This document shows, one piece after another, positions 45,751-60,080 of a stretch of 64,000 bases of DNA; the stretch's first letter is position 1; every line of letters starts with the position of its first letter. The DNA is taken from the NCBI GenBank assembly GCA_963921795.1, contig OY997660.1:62001-126000 (forward strand), given 5' to 3'. Made by a program: the position numbers and the translations under genes. The DNA comes from Nannobrachium achirus (Eukaryota > Chordata > Actinopteri > Myctophiformes > Myctophidae). The notes under the pieces were generated by a model, which was given only the letters and a program-made list of their open reading frames with translations, was not told the DNA's origin and did not search any database.

Positions 45751-47038
45751 AGAGGCTCTGTAATGCTGCATTCACACTGAGAGAAACCAAGCTAATGGTT
45801 TGCTTGGTAATTCAATGTATTCTCTATGCAAACCAGCTTTAAAAAATTCCAAGCTTTTTTTCCAGCTTGGAAATTTTAAAAGCTGGTTTGCATAGTGAAT
45901 ACATTGCATTACCAAGCAAACCATTAGCTTGGCTTTTCTGTATGTGAATGAGGCATTAGGCTCTGTGCAAAACTGTAATCAGGAACAGGAAACATTTATT
46001 CCACCCTTTAGGCCCCATTTACACTGGCCTTAATCAGATCTGTGCCACATCCAGATTGGAATCCAATCGGTATTAACATCACGTGACCATTAAAACCAAT
46101 TGGATTCCAATCTGGATGTGGCACAGATCTGGATTTGGCTGCTAGTGTAAATGAAAAACCTGGGATTGCAGTTTTGCACAGAGCCAATTAACAGTGTTCT
46201 GGTGTGTGGTCTTTTTTTGTTCTGCTCGTCTTTTTTCTTTTTTCCACTCTTTCAACCACCAGTGTTCAAAAGTTTTACCACCTGTACCCTTTTGTTTTAC
46301 ACTGTCCTTAATCAGATCTGTGCCACATCCAGATTGGAATCCAATCGGTATTAACATCACGTGACCATTAAAACCAATTGGATTCCAATATGGATGTGGC
46401 CCAGATCTGATTCATGCTGGATTTGGCTGCCAGAGTAAATGAAAAACCTGGGATTGCAGTTTTGAACACAGCCAATCAACGGTGTTCTGGTGTTTTTTAT
46501 TTTTATTATTTTATTTTTTGTTCTCCTCGTCCTTTTTCTTTTTTCCACTCTTTCAACCACCAGTGTTCAAAAGTTTTACCACGTGTACCCTTGTTTTTCA
46601 GTAATTGAGAAATGTTTCTTTTAAGGAGGTTTTAGCTCCTGTTTGCACTAATGTTGTAGGTTTGTTCATTTTACTTTTACCATTTGTACACTTGTTTTTC
46701 CATAATTGAGGTGCTCTTAGGAGGGTTTTAGCCCCTATTTCATTTTATATTTCAAGTGCAGTTTTGCACAGAGCCAATTAACAGTGTTCTGGTGTGTTGT
46801 TTTTTTTTGCTCGTCTTTTTTCCACTCTTTCAACCACCAGTGTTCAACTGTTTTACCACATGTACCCTTGTTTTTCAGTAATTGAGAAATGTTTCTTTTA
46901 AGGAGGTTTTAGCTCCTGGTTTCATATTTGCACTGATGTTGTAGGTTTGTTCATTTTACTTTTACCATTTGTACACTTGTTTTTCCATAATTGAGGTGCT
47001 CTTAGGAGGGTTTTAGCCCCTATTTTATATTTGAAGAG

Positions 47039-47064
47039 CCCCCCCCCCCCCCCCCCCCCCCCCC
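47039..47064. repeat. Poly-C run, 26 bases, unit 11
   Basis: Palindrome at 47074-47416. Confidence 0.95.
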
Positions 47065-48255
47065 GCTGCAGAACGAGGAAGCCTCTGGGAGTGGAGGGCA
47101 AGCTGATCTCTCTGCAGCGGAGTGAAGATGCTCTGTGCAAAACTGCAATCCCAAGTTTTTCCTGTTAGTTAGGTTTCCTGAAAAACCAGCATGAATCAGA
47201 TCTGTGCCACATCCAGATTGGAATCCTATCGGTATTAACATCACGTGACCATTAAAACCAATCGGATTCCAATCTGGATGTGGCCCAGATCTGATTCATG
47301 CTGGATTTGGCTGGCTGCCAGTGTAAATGAAAAACCTGGGATTGCAGTTTTGCACAGATTATCTTCACTCCGCTGCAGAGAGATCAGCTTGCCCTCCACT
47401 CCCAGAGGCTTCCTCGTGTGAACAGTGTTCTGGTGTGTTTTTTTTTTCTGCTCGTCTTTTTTCCTCCACTCTTTCAACCACCAGTGTTCAAAAGTTTTAC
47501 CATGTGTACCCTTTTGTTTTTTAAGATTGTTTTTAAAGGTTTTAGCCCCTCCTGTTTATTTGCACTAAATTATAATTAAGCTCATTTTACTTTTACCAGG
47601 TGTACCCTTTTGTTTTTCAGTATTTGAGGTGCTCTTAAGTGGTTTTAGCCCCTACTGTTTGATATTTGCACTAAAATAAATGGTTGTTTAATTCCATCAA
47701 ATTATTTATTATATTTTGTCATATCAATACAGTATCCTTGCAATAGAATTACAACTGGTTTTGGACTTAAACAGTATATGGTTACAGGCTGTATCAATAC
47801 AATATCCTGGCTGTAAAATATCCTGACGTAAAACATAACTGGTGTTAGGATTTGAAGTATGGTCACAGGTCTTATCTATACAGAATCCTGAGCTAAAATA
47901 CACATGGTGTTTGGGACTTAATATATGGTTAGAGGTCGTATCAATACAGAATCCTGAGCTAAAATACTCCCGGTGTGTATGTACAGGTTGTATCAGTACA
48001 GAATCCTGAGGTAAAATGAATACGCTATGTGTTTGGACTTAATATATGGTTACAGGTCGTATCAGTACAGAATCCTGAGATAAATACACCCCGTGTTTGG
48101 ACTTCATATATGGTTATAGGTTGTATCAGTACAGAATCCTGAGCTAAAATACACCCCGTGTTTGGACTTCATATATGGTTATAGGTCGTATCAGTACAGA
48201 ATCCTGAGCTAAAATACACCCCGTGTTTGGGTTAGTGTTTGGGTTAGGGTTAGGG

Positions 48256-49613
48256 TTAGAGAAACCAAGCTAATGCACTCAAAAGCTTGTCTCCCAGAAA
48301 GGTGATTTCTCTCACACCAAACTGATATTTAGCTCTGTTCAGCTTTAGTCCATGCTTTTGGATGTTTTGCGACACTTTGATAAGTCTCTCATTGTGCTGC
48401 ATCAGTGTGGATCCCCACACAACTACATCATCCATCACGTAGACCCGTGCTCCTTGTACTCCTTCCAGTATGCATGGAGCAAAGCATATTCCAATATATA
48501 TATATATATATCTCCCCTAACAGTGATGGTTGATGGTGATGATTTCCTTCAACTCTCACCTGTATTCTGCATATTCCTCTTGTGGGAATGGGCTGTCCAT
48601 GTAGGCCTTGAGTAGAATTGGATTAGGACGAATGTGGGGCTTAACCTTCATGGCTCTGATGTGAGGTTCATTTATCATGTCAGCCTTTGCTCCTGTAAAG
48701 CAATTGTTGCTCCATGTATGTGCAACGGCTCGGTCCACTTGATCTGTTTCACACTTGACTCTTCAGGCATGTTGTCCACATCCTGTGTCACCATGCCCAA
48801 AAAGAAGGAATCATACGGGTCACTTTCTTCTACTGTGTGTACACATTCACCTCTGCCTGTGCCTTTTCACAGCGGATTCAAGGGTTAGCTCGATCTCCTG
48901 CAGTAACCTCTCCCTAAACTTTGAATCTTGTATGCCAAACATAAGCTGGTCACGGATCATGCACAACTCCAAAGTTACATGTTCTAGCTTTTAGCTTTAA
49001 GTCCATCAGGAACACATCAAAACCTTCAGCAGGCTGTTGCATTCTCGAGCGAAACATACCGTTCAAAGGTTTCATTCTTCTTTGGTGAACAGTGTTCATC
49101 AAACCTCTTGACAACCTCATCAAACTTGTCTTTGTCCTCTGTGATGGCAAAAACAAATGTGTTGTATACTTCCATGACAGTCAAAAGCAGTGCAATCTTC
49201 TGTATTTCAGCCATCAGGTACAGCATGAACCGCTGTTTAAAGGTATGCCACTCCACAATACCAGCCCAATTCAGTGTCTGGCGGCTTCACACTTTACATT
49301 ATGACAACTCGTGAACACTCCTGGTACCATGTAATGTTCTTATTTATAAATGAAGAAACTTGGGTTCTTTCAGTTCAGTTATTTAGAAGACTGGTAGTGG
49401 TTCAGTAGCATCACAGTTCAGCAAACAACAGGTCTCTATACAAACTAGGATCTGGAAATGTTGGGGTGGGGTCCCATATATAGATCAGGTGTCAGAGAGC
49501 TATCATTGCCATCTGGTGGGCACTAAAAATCTACAGACTAGGGCTATATAAACCCCATACTGCTTATCTGCTGCTTCAATACTCAGTCAATGGCAGCAAG
49601 TTAAGAAATGACA
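48256..49613 (-). mobile_element. Ty3/Gypsy remnant, unit 12
   Basis: LTR 49613-49330, gag core 49256-49026 with the 15-bp deletion, RT fragment from 48256. Confidence 0.87.
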
Positions 49614-50105
49614 TCCTGTTGTAACCTTGTCTTTTCTTATTTATTTTTTCTTCAAACAATGCAAAGTGCTAAATCTAACCACCTCTTTCCATCTGTTACA
49701 CAAACGATGCAAAGTGCTAATTCTAACCACCTCTTTCCATCTGTTACACAGCTATTCAAGAAACGGGTCACTGTTGGGCAGAAGATCCTGTCCACCGAAG
49801 ACCTCAAGTACCTGACCAACTGTGACACAAACTTTGTGTCTGATGAGGAGACAGACGAGGACAAGAAGGCCTATAAAGTGAAATCGTCGAAGTGGAGGGC
49901 AGCCCGGCTTTCAGGTATAATGGAGGCCTGTCAAAAGGCCCTCGACGACAACCGAAAGAAAGCTATAGAGCCAAAGTCCACACGCGCACGAAACAACTAT
50001 GGAGAATTCAGCATTAGAGCCCCCCCTGCTGCACAGGAGAAGGAGATGTACCTTCTCCACAATGAGGAAGCCTCTGGGAGTGCTGATCTCTCTGCAGCGG
50101 AGTGA
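49608..50105 (+). CDS. Conserved ORF, 165-aa form, unit 12
   Basis: Identical protein to unit 9. Confidence 0.38.
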   Translation: MTSCCNLVFSYLFFLQTMQSAKSNHLFPSVTQTMQSANSNHLFPSVTQLFKKRVTVGQKILSTEDLKYLTNCDTNFVSDEETDEDKKAYKVKSSKWRAARLSGIMEACQKALDDNRKKAIEPKSTRARNNYGEFSIRAPPAAQEKEMYLLHNEEASGSADLSAAE

Positions 50106-51393
50106 AGAGGCTCTGTAATGCTGCATTCACACTGAGAGAAACCAAGCTAATGGTTTGCTTGGTAATTCAATGTATTCTCTATGCAAACCAGCTTTAAAAA
50201 ATTCCAAGCTTTTTTTCCAGCTTGGAAATTTTAAAAGCTGGTTTGCATAGTGAATACATTGCATTACCAAGCAAACCATTAGCTTGGCTTTTCTGTATGT
50301 GAATGAGGCATTAGGCTCTGTGCAAAACTGTAATCAGGAACAGGAAACATTTATTCCACCCTTTAGGCCCCATTTACACTGGCCTTAATCAGATCTGTGC
50401 CACATCCAGATTGGAATCCAATCGGTATTAACATCACGTGACCATTAAAACCAATTGGATTCCAATCTGGATGTGGCACAGATCTGGATTTGGCTGCTAG
50501 TGTAAATGAAAAACCTGGGATTGCAGTTTTGCACAGAGCCAATTAACAGTGTTCTGGTGTGTGGTCTTTTTTTGTTCTGCTCGTCTTTTTTCTTTTTTCC
50601 ACTCTTTCAACCACCAGTGTTCAAAAGTTTTACCACCTGTACCCTTTTGTTTTACACTGTCCTTAATCAGATCTGTGCCACATCCAGATTGGAATCCAAT
50701 CGGTATTAACATCACGTGACCATTAAAACCAATTGGATTCCAATATGGATGTGGCCCAGATCTGATTCATGCTGGATTTGGCTGCCAGAGTAAATGAAAA
50801 ACCTGGGATTGCAGTTTTGAACACAGCCAATCAACGGTGTTCTGGTGTTTTTTATTTTTATTATTTTATTTTTTGTTCTCCTCGTCCTTTTTCTTTTTTC
50901 CACTCTTTCAACCACCAGTGTTCAAAAGTTTTACCACGTATACCCTTGTTTTTCAGTAATTGAGAAATGTTTCTTTTAAGGAGGTTTTAGCTCCTGTTTG
51001 CACTAATGTTGTAGGTTTGTTCATTTTACTTTTACCATTTGTACACTTGTTTTTCCATAATTGAGGTGCTCTTAGGAGGGTTTTAGCCCCTATTTCATTT
51101 TATATTTCAAGTGCAGTTTTGCACAGAGCCAATTAACAGTGTTCTGGTGTGTTGTTTTTTTTTGCTCGTCTTTTTTCCACTCTTTCAACCACCAGTGTTC
51201 AACTGTTTTACCACATGTACCCTTGTTTTTCAGTAATTGAGAAATGTTTCTTTTAAGGAGGTTTTAGCTCCTGGTTTCATATTTGCACTGATGTTGTAGG
51301 TTTGTTCATTTTACTTTTACCATTTGTACACTTGTTTTTCCATAATTGAGGTGCTCTTAGGAGGGTTTTAGCCCCTATTTTATATTTGAAGAG

Positions 51394-51414
51394 CCCCCCC
51401 CCCCCCCCCCCCCC
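51394..51414. repeat. Poly-C run, 21 bases, unit 12
   Basis: Palindrome at 51424-51766. Confidence 0.95.
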
Positions 51415-52605
51415 GCTGCAGAACGAGGAAGCCTCTGGGAGTGGAGGGCAAGCTGATCTCTCTGCAGCGGAGTGAAGATGCTCTGTGCAAAACTGCAATC
51501 CCAAGTTTTTCCTGTTAGTTAGGTTTCCTGAAAAACCAGCATGAATCAGATCTGTGCCACATCCAGATTGGAATCCTATCGGTATTAACATCACGTGACC
51601 ATTAAAACCAATCGGATTCCAATCTGGATGTGGCCCAGATCTGATTCATGCTGGATTTGGCTGGCTGCCAGTGTAAATGAAAAACCTGGGATTGCAGTTT
51701 TGCACAGATTATCTTCACTCCGCTGCAGAGAGATCAGCTTGCCCTCCACTCCCAGAGGCTTCCTCGTGTGAACAGTGTTCTGGTGTGTTTTTTTTTTCTG
51801 CTCGTCTTTTTTCCTCCACTCTTTCAACCACCAGTGTTCAAAAGTTTTACCATGTGTACCCTTTTGTTTTTTAAGATTGTTTTTAAAGGTTTTAGCCCCT
51901 CCTGTTTATTTGCACTAAATTATAATTAAGCTCATTTTACTTTTACCAGGTGTACCCTTTTGTTTTTCAGTATTTGAGGTGCTCTTAAGTGGTTTTAGCC
52001 CCTACTGTTTGATATTTGCACTAAAATAAATGGTTGTTTAATTCCATCAAATTATTTATTATATTTTGTCATATCAATACAGTATCCTTGCAATAGAATT
52101 ACAACTGGTTTTGGACTTAAACAGTATATGGTTACAGGCTGTATCAATACAATATCCTGGCTGTAAAATATCCTGACGTAAAACATAACTGGTGTTAGGA
52201 TTTGAAGTATGGTCACAGGTCTTATCAATACAGAATCCTGAGCTAAAATACACATGGTGTTTGGGACTTAATATATGGTTAGAGGTCGTATCAATACAGA
52301 ATCCTGAGCTAAAATACTCCCGGTGTGTATGTACAGGTTGTATCAGTACAGAATCCTGAGGTAAAATGAATACGCTATGTGTTTGGACTTAATATATGGT
52401 TACAGGTCGTATCAGTACAGAATCCTGAGATAAATACACCCCGTGTTTGGACTTCATATATGGTTATAGGTTGTATCAGTACAGAATCCTGAGCTAAAAT
52501 ACACCCCGTGTTTGGACTTCATATATGGTTATAGGTCGTATCAGTACAGAATCCTGAGCTAAAATACACCCCGTGTTTGGGTTAGTGTTTGGGTTAGGGT
52601 TAGGG

Positions 52606-53963
52606 TTAGAGAAACCAAGCTAATGCACTCAAAAGCTTGTCTCCCAGAAAGGTGATTTCTCTCACACCAAACTGATATTTAGCTCTGTTCAGCTTTAGTC
52701 CATGCTTTTGGATGTTTTGCGACACTTTGATAAGTCTCTCATTGTGCTGCATCAGTGTGGATCCCCACACAACTACATCATCCATCACGTAGACCCGTGC
52801 TCCTTGTACTCCTTCCAGTATGCATGGAGCAAAGCATATTCCAATATATATATATATATATCTCCCCTAACAGTGATGGTTGATGGTGATGATTTCCTTC
52901 AACTCTCACCTGTATTCTGCATATTCCTCTTGTGGGAATGGGCTGTCCATGTAGGCCTTGAGTAGAATTGGATTAGGACGAATGTGGGGCTTAACCTTCA
53001 TGGCTCTGATGTGAGGTTCATTTATCATGTCAGCCTTTGCTCCTGTAAAGCAATTGTTGCTCCATGTATGTGCAACGGCTCGGTCCACTTGATCTGTTTC
53101 ACACTTGACTCTTCAGGCATGTTGTCCACATCCTGTGTCACCATGCCCAAAAAGAAGGAATCATACGGGTCACTTTCTTCTACTGTGTGTACACATTCAC
53201 CTCTGCCTGTGCCTTTTCACAGCGGATTCAAGGGTTAGCTCGATCTCCTGCAGTAACCTCTCCCTAAACTTTGAATCTTGTATGCCAAACATAAGCTGGT
53301 CACGGATCATGCACAACTCCAAAGTTACATGTTCTAGCTTTTAGCTTTAAGTCCATCAGGAACACATCAAAACCTTCAGCAGGCTGTTGCATTCTCGAGC
53401 GAAACATACCGTTCAAAGGTTTCATTCTTCTTTGGTGAACAGTGTTCATCAAACCTCTTGACAACCTCATCAAACTTGTCTTTGTCCTCTGTGATGGCAA
53501 AAACAAATGTGTTGTATACTTCCATGACAGTCAAAAGCAGTGCAATCTTCTGTATTTCAGCCATCAGGTACAGCATGAACCGCTGTTTAAAGGTATGCCA
53601 CTCCACAATACCAGCCCAATTCAGTGTCTGGCGGCTTCACACTTTACATTATGACAACTCGTGAACACTCCTGGTACCATGTAATGTTCTTATTTATAAA
53701 TGAAGAAACTTGGGTTCTTTCAGTTCAGTTATTTAGAAGACTGGTAGTGGTTCAGTAGCATCACAGTTCAGCAAACAACAGGTCTCTATACAAACTAGGA
53801 TCTGGAAATGTTGGGGTGGGGTCCCATATATAGATCAGGTGTCAGAGAGCTATCATTGCCATCTGGTGGGCACTAAAAATCTACAGACTAGGGCTATATA
53901 AACCCCATACTGCTTATCTGCTGCTTCAATACTCAGTCAATGGCAGCAAGTTAAGAAATGACA
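52606..53963 (-). mobile_element. Ty3/Gypsy remnant, unit 13
   Basis: LTR 53963-53680, gag core 53606-53376 with the 15-bp deletion, RT fragment from 52606. Confidence 0.87.
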
Positions 53964-54455
53964 TCCTGTTGTAACCTTGTCTTTTCTTATTTATTTTTTC
54001 TTCAAACAATGCAAAGTGCTAAATCTAACCACCTCTTTCCATCTGTTACACAAACGATGCAAAGTGCTAATTCTAACCACCTCTTTCCATCTGTTACACA
54101 GCTATTCAAGAAACGGGTCACTGTTGGGCAGAAGATCCTGTCCACCGAAGACCTCAAGTACCTGACCAACTGTGACACAAACTTTGTGTCTGATGAGGAG
54201 ACAGACGAGGACAAGAAGGCCTATAAAGTGAAATCGTCGAAGTGGAGGGCAGCCCGGCTTTCAGGTATAATGGAGGCCTGTCAAAAGGCCCTCGACGACA
54301 ACCGAAAGAAAGCTATAGAGCCAAAGTCCACACGCGCACGAAACAACTATGGAGAATTCAGCATTAGAGCCCCCCCTGCTGCACAGGAGAAGGAGATGTA
54401 CCTTCTCCACAATGAGGAAGCCTCTGGGAGTGCTGATCTCTCTGCAGCGGAGTGA
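53958..54455 (+). CDS. Conserved ORF, 165-aa form, unit 13
   Basis: Identical protein to unit 9. Confidence 0.38.
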   Translation: MTSCCNLVFSYLFFLQTMQSAKSNHLFPSVTQTMQSANSNHLFPSVTQLFKKRVTVGQKILSTEDLKYLTNCDTNFVSDEETDEDKKAYKVKSSKWRAARLSGIMEACQKALDDNRKKAIEPKSTRARNNYGEFSIRAPPAAQEKEMYLLHNEEASGSADLSAAE

Positions 54456-55743
54456 AGAGGCTCTGTAATGCTGCATTCACACTGAGAGAAACCAAGCTAA
54501 TGGTTTGCTTGGTAATTCAATGTATTCTCTATGCAAACCAGCTTTAAAAAATTCCAAGCTTTTTTTCCAGCTTGGAAATTTTAAAAGCTGGTTTGCATAG
54601 TGAATACATTGCATTACCAAGCAAACCATTAGCTTGGCTTTTCTGTATGTGAATGAGGCATTAGGCTCTGTGCAAAACTGTAATCAGGAACAGGAAACAT
54701 TTATTCCACCCTTTAGGCCCCATTTACACTGGCCTTAATCAGATCTGTGCCACATCCAGATTGGAATCCAATCGGTATTAACATCACGTGACCATTAAAA
54801 CCAATTGGATTCCAATCTGGATGTGGCACAGATCTGGATTTGGCTGCTAGTGTAAATGAAAAACCTGGGATTGCAGTTTTGCACAGAGCCAATTAACAGT
54901 GTTCTGGTGTGTGGTCTTTTTTTGTTCTGCTCGTCTTTTTTCTTTTTTCCACTCTTTCAACCACCAGTGTTCAAAAGTTTTACCACCTGTACCCTTTTGT
55001 TTTACACTGTCCTTAATCAGATCTGTGCCACATCCAGATTGGAATCCAATCGGTATTAACATCACGTGACCATTAAAACCAATTGGATTCCAATATGGAT
55101 GTGGCCCAGATCTGATTCATGCTGGATTTGGCTGCCAGAGTAAATGAAAAACCTGGGATTGCAGTTTTGAACACAGCCAATCAACGGTGTTCTGGTGTTT
55201 TTTATTTTTATTATTTTATTTTTTGTTCTCCTCGTCCTTTTTCTTTTTTCCACTCTTTCAACCACCAGTGTTCAAAAGTTTTACCACGTGTACCCTTGTT
55301 TTTCAGTAATTGAGAAATGTTTCTTTTAAGGAGGTTTTAGCTCCTGTTTGCACTAATGTTGTAGGTTTGTTCATTTTACTTTTACCATTTGTACACTTGT
55401 TTTTCCATAATTGAGGTGCTCTTAGGAGGGTTTTAGCCCCTATTTCATTTTATATTTCAAGTGCAGTTTTGCACAGAGCCAATTAACAGTGTTCTGGTGT
55501 GTTGTTTTTTTTTGCTCGTCTTTTTTCCACTCTTTCAACCACCAGTGTTCAACTGTTTTACCACATGTACCCTTGTTTTTCAGTAATTGAGAAATGTTTC
55601 TTTTAAGGAGGTTTTAGCTCCTGGTTTCATATTTGCACTGATGTTGTAGGTTTGTTCATTTTACTTTTACCATTTGTACACTTGTTTTTCCATAATTGAG
55701 GTGCTCTTAGGAGGGTTTTAGCCCCTATTTTATATTTGAAGAG

Positions 55744-55765
55744 CCCCCCCCCCCCCCCCCCCCCC
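55744..55765. repeat. Poly-C run, 22 bases, unit 13
   Basis: Palindrome at 55775-56117. Confidence 0.95.
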
Positions 55766-56956
55766 GCTGCAGAACGAGGAAGCCTCTGGGAGTGGAGGGC
55801 AAGCTGATCTCTCTGCAGCGGAGTGAAGATGCTCTGTGCAAAACTGCAATCCCAAGTTTTTCCTGTTAGTTAGGTTTCCTGAAAAACCAGCATGAATCAG
55901 ATCTGTGCCACATCCAGATTGGAATCCTATCGGTATTAACATCACGTGACCATTAAAACCAATCGGATTCCAATCTGGATGTGGCCCAGATCTGATTCAT
56001 GCTGGATTTGGCTGGCTGCCAGTGTAAATGAAAAACCTGGGATTGCAGTTTTGCACAGATTATCTTCACTCCGCTGCAGAGAGATCAGCTTGCCCTCCAC
56101 TCCCAGAGGCTTCCTCGTGTGAACAGTGTTCTGGTGTGTTTTTTTTTTCTGCTCGTCTTTTTTCCTCCACTCTTTCAACCACCAGTGTTCAAAAGTTTTA
56201 CCATGTGTACCCTTTTGTTTTTTAAGATTGTTTTTAAAGGTTTTAGCCCCTCCTGTTTATTTGCACTAAATTATAATTAAGCTCATTTTACTTTTACCAG
56301 GTGTACCCTTTTGTTTTTCAGTATTTGAGGTGCTCTTAAGTGGTTTTAGCCCCTACTGTTTGATATTTGCACTAAAATAAATGGTTGTTTAATTCCATCA
56401 AATTATTTATTATATTTTGTCATATCAATACAGTATCCTTGCAATAGAATTACAACTGGTTTTGGACTTAAACAGTATATGGTTACAGGCTGTATCAATA
56501 CAATATCCTGGCTGTAAAATATCCTGACGTAAAACATAACTGGTGTTAGGATTTGAAGTATGGTCACAGGTCTTATCTATACAGAATCCTGAGCTAAAAT
56601 ACACATGGTGTTTGGGACTTAATATATGGTTAGAGGTCGTATCAATACAGAATCCTGAGCTAAAATACTCCCGGTGTGTATGTACAGGTTGTATCAGTAC
56701 AGAATCCTGAGGTAAAATGAATACGCTATGTGTTTGGACTTAATATATGGTTACAGGTCGTATCAGTACAGAATCCTGAGATAAATACACCCCGTGTTTG
56801 GACTTCATATATGGTTATAGGTTGTATCAGTACAGAATCCTGAGCTAAAATACACCCCGTGTTTGGACTTCATATATGGTTATAGGTCGTATCAGTACAG
56901 AATCCTGAGCTAAAATACACCCCGTGTTTGGGTTAGTGTTTGGGTTAGGGTTAGGG

Positions 56957-58300
56957 TTAGAGAAACCAAGCTAATGCACTCAAAAGCTTGTCTCCCAGAA
57001 AGGTGATTTCTCTCACACCAAACTGATATTTAGCTCTGTTCAGCTTTAGTCCATGCTTTTGGATGTTTTGCGACACTTTGATAAGTCTCTCATTGTGCTG
57101 CATCAGTGTGGATCCCCACACAACTACATCATCCATCACGTAGACCCGTGCTCCTTGTACTCCTTCCAGTATGCATGGAGCAAAGCATATTCCAATATAT
57201 ATATATATATATCTCCCCTAACAGTGATGGTTGATGGTGATGATTTCCTTCAACTCTCACCTGTATTCTGCATATTCCTCTTGTGGGAATGGGCTGTCCA
57301 TGTAGGCCTTGAGTAGAATTGGATTAGGACGAATGTGGGGCTTAACCTTCATGGCTCTGATGTGAGGTTCATTTATCATGTCAGCCTTTGCTCCTGTAAA
57401 GCAATTGTTGCTCCATGTATGTGCAACGGCTCGGTCCACTTGATCTGTTTCACACTTGACTCTTCAGGCATGTTGTCCACATCCTGTGTCACCATGCCCA
57501 AAAAGAAGGAATCATACGGGTCACTTTCTTCTACTGTGTGTACACATTCACCTCTGCCTGTGCCTTTTCACAGCGGATTCAAGGGTTAGCTCGATCTCCT
57601 GCAGTAACCTCTCCCTAAACTTTGAATCTTGTATGCCAAACATAAGCTGGTCACGGATCATGCACAACTCCAAAGTTACATGTTCTAGCTTTTAGCTTTA
57701 AGTCCATCAGGAACACATCAAAACCTTCAGCAGGCTGTTGCATTCTCGAGCGAAACATACCGTTCAAAGGTTTCATTCTTCTTTGGTGAACAGTGTTCAT
57801 CAAACCTCTTGACAACCTCATCAAACTTGTCTTTGTCCTCTGTGATGGCAAAAACAAATGTGTTGTATACTTCCATGACAGTCAAAAGCAGTGCAATCTT
57901 CTATATTTCAGCCATCAGGTACAGCATGAACCGCTGTTTAAAGGTATGCCACTCCACAATACCAGCCCAATTCAGTGTCTGGCGGCTTCACACTTTACAT
58001 TATGACAACTCGTGAACACTCCTGGTACCATGTAATGTTCTTATTTATAAATGAAGAAACTTGGGTTCTTTCAGTTCAGTTATTTAGAAGACTGGTAGTG
58101 GTTCAGTAGCATCACAGTTCAGCAAACAACAGGTCTCTATACAAACTAGGATCTGGAAATGTTGGGGTGGGGTCCCATATATAGATCAGGTGTCAGAGAG
58201 CTATCATTGCCATCTGGTGGGCACTAAAAATCTACAGACTAGGGCTATATAAACCCCATACTGCTTATCTGCTGCTTCAATACTCAGTTAAGAAATGACA
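56957..58300 (-). mobile_element. Ty3/Gypsy remnant, unit 14
   Basis: LTR 58300-58031 (14 bp shorter, as in unit 9). The gag core has the 15-bp deletion and a new nonsense codon: CTG to CTA at 57901-57903 turns Gln into a stop on the minus strand. RT fragment from 56957. Confidence 0.87.
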
Positions 58301-58792
58301 TCCTGTTGTAACCTTGTCTTTTCTTATTTATTTTTTCTTCAAACAATGCAAAGTGCTAAATCTAACCACCTCTTTCCATCTGTTACACAAACGATGCAAA
58401 GTGCTAATTCTAACCACCTCTTTCCATCTGTTACACAGCTATTCAAGAAACGGGTCACTGTTGGGCAGAAGATCCTGTCCACCGAAGACCTCAAGTACCT
58501 GACCAACTGTGACACAAACTTTGTGTCTGATGAGGAGACAGACGAGGACAAGAAGGCCTATAAAGTGAAATCGTCGAAGTGGAGGGCAGCCCGGCTTTCA
58601 GGTATAATGGAGGCCTGTCAAAAGGCCCTCGACGACAACCGAAAGAAAGCTATAGAGCCAAAGTCCACACGCGCACGAAACAACTATGGAGAATTCAGCA
58701 TTAGAGCCCCCCCTGCTGCACAGGAGAAGGAGATGTACCTTCTCCACAATGAGGAAGCCTCTGGGAGTGCTGATCTCTCTGCAGCGGAGTGA
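58295..58792 (+). CDS. Conserved ORF, 165-aa form, unit 14
   Basis: Identical protein to unit 9. The ORF stays intact here although the gag remnant in the same unit acquired a fresh stop codon. Confidence 0.38.
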   Translation: MTSCCNLVFSYLFFLQTMQSAKSNHLFPSVTQTMQSANSNHLFPSVTQLFKKRVTVGQKILSTEDLKYLTNCDTNFVSDEETDEDKKAYKVKSSKWRAARLSGIMEACQKALDDNRKKAIEPKSTRARNNYGEFSIRAPPAAQEKEMYLLHNEEASGSADLSAAE

Positions 58793-60080
58793 AGAGGCTC
58801 TGTAATGCTGCATTCACACTGAGAGAAACCAAGCTAATGGTTTGCTTGGTAATTCAATGTATTCTCTATGCAAACCAGCTTTAAAAAATTCCAAGCTTTT
58901 TTTCCAGCTTGGAAATTTTAAAAGCTGGTTTGCATAGTGAATACATTGCATTACCAAGCAAACCATTAGCTTGGCTTTTCTGTATGTGAATGAGGCATTA
59001 GGCTCTGTGCAAAACTGTAATCAGGAACAGGAAACATTTATTCCACCCTTTAGGCCCCATTTACACTGGCCTTAATCAGATCTGTGCCACATCCAGATTG
59101 GAATCCAATCGGTATTAACATCACGTGACCATTAAAACCAATTGGATTCCAATCTGGATGTGGCACAGATCTGGATTTGGCTGCTAGTGTAAATGAAAAA
59201 CCTGGGATTGCAGTTTTGCACAGAGCCAATTAACAGTGTTCTGGTGTGTGGTCTTTTTTTGTTCTGCTCGTCTTTTTTCTTTTTTCCACTCTTTCAACCA
59301 CCAGTGTTCAAAAGTTTTACCACCTGTACCCTTTTGTTTTACACTGTCCTTAATCAGATCTGTGCCACATCCAGATTGGAATCCAATCGGTATTAACATC
59401 ACGTGACCATTAAAACCAATTGGATTCCAATATGGATGTGGCCCAGATCTGATTCATGCTGGATTTGGCTGCCAGAGTAAATGAAAAACCTGGGATTGCA
59501 GTTTTGAACACAGCCAATCAACGGTGTTCTGGTGTTTTTTATTTTTATTATTTTATTTTTTGTTCTCCTCGTCCTTTTTCTTTTTTCCACTCTTTCAACC
59601 ACCAGTGTTCAAAAGTTTTACCACGTGTACCCTTGTTTTTCAGTAATTGAGAAATGTTTCTTTTAAGGAGGTTTTAGCTCCTGTTTGCACTAATGTTGTA
59701 GGTTTGTTCATTTTACTTTTACCATTTGTACACTTGTTTTTCCATAATTGAGGTGCTCTTAGGAGGGTTTTAGCCCCTATTTCATTTTATATTTGAAGTG
59801 CAGTTTTGCACAGAGCCAATTAACAGTGTTCTGGTGTGTTCTTTTTTTTTGCTCGTCTTTTTTCCACTCTTTCAACCACCAGTGTTCAACTGTTTTACCA
59901 CATGTACCCTTGTTTTTCAGTAATTGAGAAATGTTTCTTTTAAGGAGGTTTTAGCTCCTGGTTTCATATTTGCACTGATGTTGTAGGTTTGTTCATTTTA
60001 CTTTTACCATTTGTACACTTGTTTTTCCATAATTGAGGTGCTCTTAGGAGGGTTTTAGCCCCTATTTTATATTTGAAGAG

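Larger units (their letters stand above)
43117..47471. repeat. Macrosatellite unit 11 (subfamily C, 4355 bp)
   Basis: C markers. It shares ttatctatacag (near 43518) with units 12 and 14. A private change, cctttgtg near 44781, gives E to K in the gag remnant. CTCF-like core at 45153-45164; LTR 44975-45258. Confidence 0.97.
47472..51821. repeat. Macrosatellite unit 12 (subfamily C, 4350 bp)
   Basis: C markers. It shares ttatctatacag with units 11 and 14, and shares the base change cacgta (near 50936, loss of an E-box) with unit 15. CTCF-like core at 49508-49519; LTR 49330-49613. Confidence 0.97.
51822..56172. repeat. Macrosatellite unit 13 (subfamily C, 4351 bp)
   Basis: C markers, with ttatcaatacag near 52222 as in units 10 and 15. 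No private structural change was noticed. CTCF-like core at 53858-53869; LTR 53680-53963. Confidence 0.97.
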